From Streptomyces sp. CB02414 (GTDB taxonomy: Bacteria; Actinomycetota; Actinomycetes; Streptomycetales; Streptomycetaceae): 64,000 nt of DNA. The position numbers and the translations under genes are program-made. Below, piece after piece: positions 23,385-30,997 of this stretch. The notes beneath the pieces are model-generated. The model had not been told where the DNA came from. It ran no database searches and saw only the letters and a program-made list of their open reading frames with translations. Positions within the stretch are counted from its first letter, which is position 1; each line of letters begins with the position of its first letter. The DNA is taken from positions 351,416 to 415,415 of the forward strand of contig NZ_LIPF01000010.1 of assembly GCF_001905385.1 (NCBI RefSeq). The letters are read 5' to 3'.

Positions 23385-24203
23385 ATGCGCCGTCGTACCG
23401 GTGCCGCAGGCATAGCCGTCGCGATCGCCGCGATCGTGCCGCTGGCCGACCCCGCACACGCCCAGGACCCGGATTCCTGGACCCTCACCCACCAGAAGGC
23501 GGTGCAGACCGTCTCCGACAGCGACCCGGGCGGCACCGACCCGTGGTCGCCCGACGCACTCTCGCCGGACGCGCTCTCGCCCGACGAGCTCTCGCCGGAC
23601 GCACTCGGCGACGGACCGCCGGGCGACGGAGAGACCGGCGAAGCCGGAGCCGACTCGGGCGGGCCCGGCGACGGCGGTCTCGAGGAGTACCGCCCCGACG
23701 GGACGGGGCTGGAGGAGTACCGCCCGGACCAGGGCGGCAACGGTGAGGGCGGATTCGGCCAGGACAGCCCCGAAGAGGGCCGGACCGACCAGGCCGGCAC
23801 TGGTCACATGGGCATCGAACAGGCCGGGTTCGGCCAGGTGGGCAACGACCAGGCCGGGATCGGCCAGGGCCGGATCGACCAGGCCGGGGTCGGTGCCGCC
23901 CGGGAGGCGGACGGCGGCGCGGCCGGTGGGGCACCGCCGCGTCGGGACGCGCCCCCGACCATCTCCGCGACCTCCAAGCCTCGTCCCACCCCCACCACCA
24001 CCCCCGCCCCGGCCGCGCCGACCACGGCCGTGCCGGGTCCCGCGACCTCGCCGGCCGTCACGCCGACGCTCGGCACCCAGGGCGGACTGGGCGGAGCCTC
24101 GGGCACGGGCCCGAGCGGCAGGGACATCGGCATCGGCCTGACCGGCGTGGCGAGCGTGGCGATCGCCGCCGCGTTCGTCCTCAGGCGCCGGCGTCGCGTC
24201 TGA
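23385..24203 (+). CDS. Repeat-rich secreted surface protein
   Basis: A 272-residue protein with an N-terminal signal peptide (cleavage probably after 'ADPAHAQ') and a C-terminal hydrophobic helix followed by 'RRRRRV', the layout of a wall- or membrane-anchored surface protein. No LPXTG motif is visible. The middle is built of repeats: four 'SPDxL' units, two 'GLEEYRPD' units and four 10-residue 'QAGxGxxGxx' units. A Pro/Thr-rich stalk follows. The start has AAAGGAGG about 7 bases upstream. Function unknown. Confidence 0.75.
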   Translation: MRRRTGAAGIAVAIAAIVPLADPAHAQDPDSWTLTHQKAVQTVSDSDPGGTDPWSPDALSPDALSPDELSPDALGDGPPGDGETGEAGADSGGPGDGGLEEYRPDGTGLEEYRPDQGGNGEGGFGQDSPEEGRTDQAGTGHMGIEQAGFGQVGNDQAGIGQGRIDQAGVGAAREADGGAAGGAPPRRDAPPTISATSKPRPTPTTTPAPAAPTTAVPGPATSPAVTPTLGTQGGLGGASGTGPSGRDIGIGLTGVASVAIAAAFVLRRRRRV

Positions 24204-24226
24204 CCACCCCCGGGCAGGCGGACCGC

Positions 24227-24610
24227 CTACCGCACCAGCAGTTCGAGGAGCCGTTCCGTCTCGGCCGCCGGATCGCCGGTGAGGCCGGTGTGGACGGGGC
24301 CGGGCTGGACGATCGTGGAACGGGGCGCGATCAGCCAGCGGAAACGGCGCCCCGGGTCGTCGCCGGCCGCCTGTCCCGCCGCGTCCCCGCCGGCGCAGAC
24401 GCCCTCGACGGCACGGAGCGCGGCGCGGACGCCGGGGAGGTCCACGTGCGGGTCGAGGGCCAGCAGCCGGTTCTCGTCGAGGTGGGTGCGGACACCGACG
24501 TAGGACCTGGCCCGGCAGTAGACGAGCACTCCGGCGTTGGCGCACTCCCCGCGCTCGACGCGGGGGACGACGCGCAGCAGCGCGTACTCGTAGACGTGGC
24601 GGTCGCTCAC
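24227..24610 (-). CDS. DUF3037 protein
   Basis: A 127-residue protein of the DUF3037 family: 'YEYALLRVVPRVERGECANAG' in spaced form near the N-terminus, then 'VLVYCRARSYV' and a C-terminal 'HTGLTGDP'. Its start overlaps the kinase stop by 4 bp (ATGA), so the two are translationally coupled. The fixed pairing of DUF3037 with a HipA-like kinase is widely seen in bacteria but the role is not established; it may be the partner or regulator of the kinase. Confidence 0.85.
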   Translation of the reverse strand: MSDRHVYEYALLRVVPRVERGECANAGVLVYCRARSYVGVRTHLDENRLLALDPHVDLPGVRAALRAVEGVCAGGDAAGQAAGDDPGRRFRWLIAPRSTIVQPGPVHTGLTGDPAAETERLLELLVR

Positions 24611-25368
24611 CGGTCCCCCTCGGTCCTGATGCGCTCGTGGATGGTCGCGGCCCGCTCGATCAGGGGCCGTGCGTAGGCGCGGCGCAGGTCGTCGGGGGAC
24701 GCGAAACCGGGTTCGTCCAGCAGCCAGACGTCCGGGATCTCAGCGGTGACCTCGGCGAGGAGTTCCTCGGTGACCAGCGGTGCCAGCGCGTCGGCGGCCG
24801 AGCGGATGTCCGGGGCGAAGCGGGCGAGGGCGTGGTCCGAGGCGTCGTAGGGCCGGGCGGCGGAGGCCTCGGCGCCGGGCCAGTTGTGGTGCCAGATCAT
24901 GGTCGCGCCGTGGTCGACCAGCCAGACCTCGCCCTGCCACCGCAGCAGGTTGGGGTTGCGCCAGGACCGGTCGACGTTGTTGACCAGCGCGTCGAACCAC
25001 ACGATCCGGCCGGCTTCCTCGGAGCCGGCCTCGAAGGCGAGCGGGTCGAAGCCGAGGGCACCGGAGAGGAAGTCCATGCCGAGGTTGGTGCCGCCGCTCG
25101 ACTTGAGCAGTTCCTGCACCTGCTGGTCGGGTTCGCCGAGCCCGAGCACGGGGTCGAGGCCGACCGTCACCAGCCGCGGCACCCGGAAGCCCAGCCGGCG
25201 GGCGAGTTCCCCGCAGACCACCTCGGCGACGAGCGTCTTGCGTCCCTGCCCGGCGCCGGTGAACTTCAGGACGTAGGTGTCGAGGTCGTCGGCCTCGATC
25301 AGCCCGGGCAGCGAGCCGCCTTCACGCAGGGGGGCGATGTAGCGGGTGGCGGTGACATTTCTCAACAT
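24607..25368 (-). CDS. HipA-like kinase-fold protein
   Basis: A 253-residue protein of the HipA/PI3-4 kinase-like fold, much shorter than classical HipA (about 440). The ATP-binding region includes 'YVLKFTGAGQGRKTLVAE', the catalytic loop 'NNVDRSWRNPNLL' and the metal-binding 'VDHGATM'. There is no HipB-like antitoxin next to it; the partner is DUF3037. The ATG at 25368 is chosen because homologues begin near 'MLRNVTATRY'. An in-frame TTG 12 bases upstream is possible. The start lacks a proper ribosome site and overlaps a 14-codon ORF stop (ATGTTGA). Confidence 0.82.
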   Translation of the reverse strand: MLRNVTATRYIAPLREGGSLPGLIEADDLDTYVLKFTGAGQGRKTLVAEVVCGELARRLGFRVPRLVTVGLDPVLGLGEPDQQVQELLKSSGGTNLGMDFLSGALGFDPLAFEAGSEEAGRIVWFDALVNNVDRSWRNPNLLRWQGEVWLVDHGATMIWHHNWPGAEASAARPYDASDHALARFAPDIRSAADALAPLVTEELLAEVTAEIPDVWLLDEPGFASPDDLRRAYARPLIERAATIHERIRTEGDR

Positions 25369-25406
25369 TCCCGAAGCCAACCTGTCTTAGTGGCCTTGCT
25401 TTCCAT
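25362..25406 (-). CDS. Candidate 14-residue microORF overlapping the HipA-like kinase start
   Basis: An ATG preceded by AGGAGG at ideal spacing opens a frame encoding MESKATKTGWLREC, whose TGA overlaps the kinase ATG as ATGTTGA. The kinase ATG itself has no spaced ribosome site, so ribosomes ending the small ORF may re-initiate on the kinase. A second tiny frame (17 codons, 25387-25440) has a poor ribosome site. Translation of the peptide is unproven. Confidence 0.5.
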   Translation of the reverse strand: MESKATKTGWLREC

Positions 25407-25593
25407 GGCCGCCTCCTGGGGTGCCCATGCCCATACCCATGACCGTTTCCGTCGGACGGAATCGCACGGACGAGGCGCGTGCATAGTAACCGAGTGTGAT
25501 CGTCGACGCGGAACGCCCCCGTCGGGCGTCCGCCATCACCGCCGCATCACCGCCTGGACACCCCGGCCGCCGGCCCGCCCGACGCCGGGCCAA

Positions 25594-25608
25594 TGAAAAT
25601 GATTGTCA
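25594..25608. promoter_or_regulatory. Zur-box-like palindrome upstream of the ABC importer
   Basis: TGAAAAT-G-ATTGTCA is a 7-1-7 inverted repeat with one arm mismatch. From memory it differs at one base from the Streptomyces Zur consensus TGAAAATGATTTTCA. It lies 59 bp before the solute-binding-protein start and extends to ATGAAAAT/ATTGTCAT. It is strikingly AT-rich for its surroundings. Fur-type binding is the alternative. Confidence 0.7.
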
Positions 25609-25666
25609 TCATGCTACGGTCGTTCCACACTCAACCATTGACCGGCCCTTTCCCCGGAGTGACCCC

Positions 25667-27154
25667 GTGCGCGTCCCTGCCCGTCTCCTGCCTCTCCCGG
25701 CGGCACTCGCCGCCTCCGCACTGCTCACCGGATGCTTCGCGTCCACGGAGGCCACCGGCGCCGACGCGGGCGAGCGCGTCCGCGTCGCGATGATGCAACC
25801 GCCTCGTTCGGGCCTGTCCCCGCTCTCCGACGACGCCTTCAAGCTGTCGCGTTGGTCGACGGCGGAGACGCTCGTGAAGCTGGACGCGGACGGCAACGCC
25901 GAGCCCGCGCTCGCCACCGGGTGGAATCAGTCCGGCCGGAGCTGGACCTTCACCCTCCGCGAGGGCGTCACCTTCCACGACGGCACGGACCTGACCGCCG
26001 AGGCCGTGGTCCGCTCCCTCACCCGGGCCGCGGGCGCCTCCCCCAAGCCCCGCATCCTCGACGGCGTCGAGCTGACCGTGAAGGCCGGGGACGCCGGCAC
26101 CGTGGTCGTCACCACCGCCGAGGAAGACCCCTTGGTCCCGCAGCGGCTCAGCTCCCCGCAGTTGTCGATCCTCGCGGCGAAGGCGTACCGGGGGAAGACG
26201 GTGAACCCGGTCGGCGCCGGCACCGGCCCCTTCGAGCTGACCGAGGTCAACGGCACGTCCTCCGCCGCCCTCGACCGCTACGACGACTACTGGGGCGGCA
26301 CGGCCAAGGCTCCCGGCATCGACGTGACGTTCGTACCGGACGGCACCGCCCGCGCCGCCGCCCTGCGCAGCGGCGAGGCCGACATAGTCGAGGCGGTGCC
26401 CGTCTCGCAGGCCGCGCTGCTGGACGAGGAGCTGATCACCGAAGTCCCGATGCCGCGTACCAACACCCTGTACCTCAACACGGAGAAGGGCGCCTTCAAG
26501 GACCCCTCGCTGCGGGCCGCGGCCCGGGAGGCCATCGACGCCGAGTCGATCGTGAAGGGCGTGTACGAGGGCAGGGCGGACGTGGCGGAGGGACTGCTCG
26601 GGCCCGCGTTGCCGTGGGCGTCCGGCCTGCGCGAGCCGGTGCGGCGCGCGGAGGCGGGCGACCCGGACGGCCGGACCATCACGATCGGCACGTTCACGGA
26701 CCGGGCGGAACTGCCCGAGGTGGCCGCCGCGCTGCAACAGCAGCTGAAGAAGGCCGGTTTCCAGGTGAAGCTGGAGGTCCGCGAGTACGCCAACATCGAG
26801 TCCGACGCCCTGGCAGGCGCGTTCGACGCGTTCATCCTCTCCCGGGCCACCGTGCTCGACTCCGGTGACCCGGCCGCGTACCTCTACAGCGACTTCGCCT
26901 CCGACGGTTCCTTCAACATCTCCCAGCTCGCCGACCCGGCCGTGGACAAGGCCCTGCACAAGGCGGGTGCGACGCCGACCGGTGACGCCCGCCGACGGGC
27001 GGTCGTCGACGCCGAGGCCGCCGTGCTCGCCACCGACGCGGCCGTGCCGATGCTCCACGAGCGCGTGATCCAGGGTGACGCAGCCGACGTGGTCGGCGCG
27101 GCCCACGACCCGCGCGAGCGGGAGCTGGTCACGCTCGACACGCACGTCAAGTGA
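25667..27154 (+). CDS. ABC importer solute-binding lipoprotein (NikA/OppA type)
   Basis: A 495-residue binding protein of the SBP_bac_5 family with a signal peptide ending in lipobox 'LLTGC' (Cys about residue 23). Family blocks are 'LREGVTFHDGTDLTAEAVVR' and 'GTGPFELTEV'. The GTG start gives a proper lipoprotein signal. It heads a four-gene operon with a fused permease and two ATPases. Family 5 proteins bind peptides, nickel, or metal-metallophore complexes. The Zur-like site upstream favours a zinc or metallophore substrate, but this is inference. Confidence 0.88.
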   Translation: MRVPARLLPLPAALAASALLTGCFASTEATGADAGERVRVAMMQPPRSGLSPLSDDAFKLSRWSTAETLVKLDADGNAEPALATGWNQSGRSWTFTLREGVTFHDGTDLTAEAVVRSLTRAAGASPKPRILDGVELTVKAGDAGTVVVTTAEEDPLVPQRLSSPQLSILAAKAYRGKTVNPVGAGTGPFELTEVNGTSSAALDRYDDYWGGTAKAPGIDVTFVPDGTARAAALRSGEADIVEAVPVSQAALLDEELITEVPMPRTNTLYLNTEKGAFKDPSLRAAAREAIDAESIVKGVYEGRADVAEGLLGPALPWASGLREPVRRAEAGDPDGRTITIGTFTDRAELPEVAAALQQQLKKAGFQVKLEVREYANIESDALAGAFDAFILSRATVLDSGDPAAYLYSDFASDGSFNISQLADPAVDKALHKAGATPTGDARRRAVVDAEAAVLATDAAVPMLHERVIQGDAADVVGAAHDPRERELVTLDTHVK

Positions 27155-28917
27155 GGCCGTCCGCAGCGGGGGTGACCCGCGCCGTCTCCCTGCTCGCCGT
27201 GCTGGCCGCCGTCGGCCTGCTGCCCTGGCTCTCCGGCCGGGACCCGGCCCTGACCGTGCTGCGCGCCCGGTCCGCCGAACAGGAGCCGACCGAAGAGGCG
27301 CTGTCCGCGATCCGCCGGGACCTGGGGCTGGACGCCGGACCGCTCTCCCTGCTCGGCGACTGGGCGGCCGGGCTGGTCCGTGGCGACCTCGGCACCTCGT
27401 GGGTGTCGGGGACGGACATCCTGCCGTCGGTCGTCTCCGGACTCCAGGTGTCGCTGGGCCTGATGGCCGCCGCGCTGACCGTGGCGGTGCTGCTGGCCGT
27501 GGCGCTGGTGTCCCCCGTACTGGTGCGGGGGCGGGAGTCGGCCGGGGCGTTCGCCGCCATGGCCGCCGCCGTGCCCGAGTTCCTCCTGGCCACCGTGGCG
27601 CTGCTGGTGTGCGGAGTGTGGCTGGGGTGGCTGCCGACGTCCGGCTGGCAGGGACCCGAGTACATGGTCCTGCCGGCCCTCGCGCTCGGCGTCCCGGCGG
27701 GCGGCCTGCTCGGCCGGCTCGTCGCGGACGCGCTGCCCGCCGTGCTGGACGAACGGTGGGTGGAGCTGTGGCGGAGCGCGGGCGTGAGCCGTACCCGGAT
27801 CTCGGCCGCCGCGCTGCGCCGGGTACTTCCGCCGCTGGTCCCGCAGTTCGGGATGGTCGCCGTCGGCCTGACGGGCGGCGCGGTCGCGGTGGAGGCCGTG
27901 TTCGCGGTGCCCGGCATCGGGCGTACGGCGCTGGGCGCGGCCAAGTCGCAGGACCTGCCGCTGCTCCAGGGTTCGGTCCTCGCCCTGCTCGCCCTGGGTC
28001 TGGTCACCGGCGCGCTGGCCGCCCTCGTACGGCGCCGGCTGCTGGGCCCGGCCCTGCGCGACGCCGGGCTCGCGCTGCCCCCGGCCCGTCCGGTCCGGGC
28101 ACACCCGGCGATCCCGGCCCTCCTCGCCGCCGTACTGCTGACGGCGATCGGCTGGGGCCTGCTGCGCGACCCGTACGCGGTGGACACCACGGCCCGGCTG
28201 GCGTCGCCCTCGTGGGCGTACCCGCTGGGCACCGACGGGCTCGGCCGTGACGTACTGGCCCGGCTCGGGCACGGGGCCGCCTCGACGGTCGGCACGGCGG
28301 CGGCCGTCTGCCTGCTGAGTCTGCTGGCCGGGCTGGCGCTGGGCTTCCTGCCCGGCGTCGCGGCGGGCGCGGCGGACATCGCCAACGCGCTGCCGCCCGT
28401 GATCGTCGGCATCCTGGTCGCGGCGGCGGCCGGTCCCGGCACCGGCGGCGCCGCCCTCGCCGTCGCGCTGATCTCCTGGCCGCCCCTGGCGGCGCACGCT
28501 GCGGCGCTGGTGCAGGAGGTGCGGGCGTCGGCGTTCCTGACCGCCCAACGCGCCATCGGTGCACCGCCGCTGTGGATCCTCACCCGGCACGTCCTGCCGT
28601 CCGTCGCGGCGCCGGTCGCACGCCACGCCCTGCTGCGACTGCCCGGCATCGCTCTCGCCCTCGCCTCCCTCGGCTTCCTGGGCCTGGGCGCCCAGCCGCC
28701 CACTCCCGAGTGGGGGCTCCTCCTCGACGAATCCCGCGCCTACATCGAACGCGCCCCCTGGGCCGCCCTCGCCCCGGCCCTGGCCCTGGCTCTGCTGGCG
28801 GGTCTGGCCGTGTCGGGGGCGGCGTACGCGCGGGGCCGAGGAGCCCGGCGCGCCACCGGCCGCCCTGTACGGAAGGAGACCACTCATGTCGTCCGACGCA
28901 CTGCTGTCGGTGCGTGA
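27151..28917 (+). CDS. Fused double ABC permease (DppB-DppC type)
   Basis: A 588-residue polytopic protein that joins two permease domains normally made as separate subunits. The first (about 1-300) has its coupling loop at 'WRSAGVSRTRISAAALRRVL'. The second (about 310-588) has 'AIGAPPLWILTRHVLPSV' and ends 'GLGAQPPTPEWGLLLDESR', typical of DppC/NikC. It begins at GTG, overlapping the binding-protein stop by 4 bp, and its 3' end overlaps the ATPase start by 32 bp. The frame runs through the junction without interruption, so the fusion looks genuine. Confidence 0.9.
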   Translation: MRPSAAGVTRAVSLLAVLAAVGLLPWLSGRDPALTVLRARSAEQEPTEEALSAIRRDLGLDAGPLSLLGDWAAGLVRGDLGTSWVSGTDILPSVVSGLQVSLGLMAAALTVAVLLAVALVSPVLVRGRESAGAFAAMAAAVPEFLLATVALLVCGVWLGWLPTSGWQGPEYMVLPALALGVPAGGLLGRLVADALPAVLDERWVELWRSAGVSRTRISAAALRRVLPPLVPQFGMVAVGLTGGAVAVEAVFAVPGIGRTALGAAKSQDLPLLQGSVLALLALGLVTGALAALVRRRLLGPALRDAGLALPPARPVRAHPAIPALLAAVLLTAIGWGLLRDPYAVDTTARLASPSWAYPLGTDGLGRDVLARLGHGAASTVGTAAAVCLLSLLAGLALGFLPGVAAGAADIANALPPVIVGILVAAAAGPGTGGAALAVALISWPPLAAHAAALVQEVRASAFLTAQRAIGAPPLWILTRHVLPSVAAPVARHALLRLPGIALALASLGFLGLGAQPPTPEWGLLLDESRAYIERAPWAALAPALALALLAGLAVSGAAYARGRGARRATGRPVRKETTHVVRRTAVGA

Positions 28918-29845
28918 CCTGCGGGTCGCGTTCGGCCCCGTCGAGGCGGTCCGCGGACTGTCCTTCGACGTACGGGAACGTGAGGTGTTCGCCGTCGTCG
29001 GAGAGTCGGGCGCGGGCAAGTCCCTCACCGCCCGGGCGCTGCTCGGCATGGTGCCGCGGGGCGCGACGACCGGCGGCAGCGTGCGGTTGCGGGGCTCCAC
29101 CGACCTCGCCGCCGAACGCGGGCGCGGGATCACCCTCGTTCCGCAGGACGCCCTGTCCGCCCTCTCCCCCGTCCACCCGGTCGGCGACCAGCTCGCCGCC
29201 GCCGTACGGTCGGTCCGGGGCCTGTCCCGTGGCCGGGCGCGCGCCCTTGCCGTGGCGGCGCTGGACCGGGTCGGCATCCCGGACGCCGCGCGCCGGGCGC
29301 GGGCCTACCCGCACGAGTACTCGGGCGGCATGCGGCAGCGCGCGGTGATCGCCATGGCGACGGTCAACGAGCCCGACGTCGTCGTCGCCGACGAACCGAC
29401 CACCGCGCTGGACGAGGAGCGCCGCGAGCAGGTGCTGCGGGTCCTCGCCGAGCAGCGCGAGGCGGTCGGTGCCGCGCTGGTGCTCGTCACCCATGACCTG
29501 GAGGTCGTACGGGAACACGCGGACCGCGTTCTGGTGATGTACGCGGGCCGGGCGGCCGAAGTCGGCCCGGCCGGGCGGGTCCTCGGCCGCCCGCGCGCCC
29601 CCTACACGGCGGGCCTGCTGGCCTCGCTCCCGCAGGACGGCCCCCGGCGCCGCCGGCTGCCGGCACTCCCGGGCACCCCGCCCGCACCGGACGCCCTCGG
29701 GCCGGGCTGCGCCTTCGCACCGCGCTGCCCCCTGGCCACGGCCCCGTGCCGCGACCACGAACCCGAGGCGCGGGCCGTGGACGGACACCTGGTCGCCTGC
29801 CATCACGCCGATGACCTGTCCGACCCTCTCGGGGAGTTCGTGTGA
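28886..29845 (+). CDS. ABC transporter ATP-binding protein (DppD/NikD type)
   Basis: A 319-residue ATPase: Walker A 'GESGAGKS' near residue 40, signature 'YSGGMRQRAVIAMA' near 150, Walker B 'VVVADEPTTALD' near 170. The C-terminal oligopeptide-type extension carries the cysteine cluster 'GCAFAPRCPLATAPC', a feature of this subfamily. The ATG follows AAGGAG by 8 bases. It works with the neighbouring short ATPase and the fused permease to power import. Confidence 0.92.
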   Translation: MSSDALLSVRDLRVAFGPVEAVRGLSFDVREREVFAVVGESGAGKSLTARALLGMVPRGATTGGSVRLRGSTDLAAERGRGITLVPQDALSALSPVHPVGDQLAAAVRSVRGLSRGRARALAVAALDRVGIPDAARRARAYPHEYSGGMRQRAVIAMATVNEPDVVVADEPTTALDEERREQVLRVLAEQREAVGAALVLVTHDLEVVREHADRVLVMYAGRAAEVGPAGRVLGRPRAPYTAGLLASLPQDGPRRRRLPALPGTPPAPDALGPGCAFAPRCPLATAPCRDHEPEARAVDGHLVACHHADDLSDPLGEFV

Positions 29846-30522
29846 ACAGCCCTCTTCTGGACGTACGCGACCTCGTCGTCCGCTACGGCTCGGTGACCGC
29901 CGTGGACCGTCTCTCGTTCACGCTGGACGCCGGTGAGACCCTCGCCCTCGACGGCCCTTCGGGCTGCGGAAAGTCCTCCACGGCGTTCGCGGTGCTCCAA
30001 CTGCGCCGGCCCGATGGCGGGGAGGTCCGTTTCGAGGGCCGGGAGCTGACGACGCTGACGGAACGGGAACTGCGCCCGCTGCGCCCGCGCATGCAGCCCG
30101 TCTTCCAGGACCCGTACGGCTCCCTGAGCCCCCGCCACCGCATCCGCGACGCGGTGGCCGAGCCGCTCAAGGTCCAGGGCACCTGGGACCGGGTCGCCGG
30201 TCCCGCCCGCGTGGCCGAACTGCTCGACCGGGTCGGCCTCGACCCCTCGTACGGGGACCGGCGCCCGCACGAACTCTCCGGTGGCCAGTGCCAGCGGGCC
30301 GGGATCGCCCGCGCCCTGGCGTCCCGACCGCGACTGCTCGTCCTCGACGAGCCGGTGTCGGCGCTCGACGCCTCCGTGCGGGCCGGCGTGCTGAACCTGC
30401 TCTCCGACCTGCAGGACGACCTGGGCCTTGCCTACCTGTTCATCTGCCACGACCGGGCGGTGGTACGGCACTTCACGGACCGGGTGGTCGAGATGCGGGA
30501 CGGACGCGCCGTCCACGCCTGA
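29842..30522 (+). CDS. ABC transporter ATP-binding protein, short (DppF/NikE type)
   Basis: A 226-residue ATPase with Walker A 'GPSGCGKSS', signature 'ELSGGQCQRAGIARAL' and Walker B 'LLVLDEPVSALD'. It ends right after the H-loop region ('FICHDRAVVRHFTDRV') and lacks the roughly 90-residue C-terminal extension of the usual OppF/DppF subunit. It overlaps the upstream ATPase by 4 bp. It is the last gene of the operon, and degenerate sequence follows. Confidence 0.9.
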   Translation: MNSPLLDVRDLVVRYGSVTAVDRLSFTLDAGETLALDGPSGCGKSSTAFAVLQLRRPDGGEVRFEGRELTTLTERELRPLRPRMQPVFQDPYGSLSPRHRIRDAVAEPLKVQGTWDRVAGPARVAELLDRVGLDPSYGDRRPHELSGGQCQRAGIARALASRPRLLVLDEPVSALDASVRAGVLNLLSDLQDDLGLAYLFICHDRAVVRHFTDRVVEMRDGRAVHA

Positions 30523-30574
30523 CGTCCGCCAGGAGAACCACGCCGGGCGCGGCGCCCACGCCCGTGCACGCCGT

Positions 30575-30709
30575 TCAGCGCAGCTTCACGGACCCGCCGT
30601 CGGTCATCACCGTCCGCCCGGTCAGGTACCTCGCGTCGTCGCTCGCGAGGAAGGCGACGATGGGGGCGACGTCCCCATCGGGGTCGCCGAAACGGCCCAG
30701 CGGCACTCG
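30575..30709 (-). pseudogene. C-terminal remnant of an SDR gene
   Basis: The last 44 codons of a classical SDR are intact ('RVPLGRFGDPDGDVAPIV' and the terminal 'YLTGRTVMTDGG' in the same frame) with a proper stop, but no Rossmann loop or catalytic Tyr-Lys region precedes them. The similarity ends abruptly near 30709. It is a deletion remnant. Confidence 0.75.
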
Positions 30710-30997
30710 GGTTCGACCACGGCTTCGAGCAGTTGGAGGGACGTGCGTGGGTCCGCTCCGGCGGGACGGACACCCGTCCGCCGGACGACGGCACGTCGCG
30801 GTGAGCGCGAGCGTCGCCGGTGCCGGGCAGGCTTGACCGGACCGTGGGCGGGAAGGGCCGACAGCGAAACGACAGCCGTGTTTTACGCCCGTCCGACCGC
30901 CGGCGCGACAGCATCTCGGCACGGTCTGAACAGCATGTGTCCCGGGGCCGTACCTCTCGGCAGATCATCACGCGTCCACCCCGGAAGGAACCCCAGC
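30710..30997. other. Degenerate stretch and Rieske-gene promoter region
   Basis: No intact gene. On the plus strand a short open frame reads 'GFDHGFEQLEGRAWVRSGG' and stops at about 30804. It has coding-like composition and may be the tail of another deleted gene facing the SDR remnant. The right half should hold the promoter of the Rieske gene. Confidence 0.4.

Noticed and set aside
24607..25368. Classical HipBA toxin-antitoxin module
   Set aside because: The kinase is far too short for HipA and there is no HipB-like DNA-binding protein on either side.
25387..25440. A 17-codon frame (MGMGMGTPGGGHGKQGH) upstream of the HipA-like kinase
   Set aside because: It has no good ribosome site and overlaps the better-supported 14-codon frame, so it was not called as a gene.
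25594..25608. Iron-regulator (DmdR/IdeR) box
   Set aside because: The sequence lacks the TTAGGTTAGGCTAACCTAA-type pattern; a Zur or Fur-type palindrome is a much better match.
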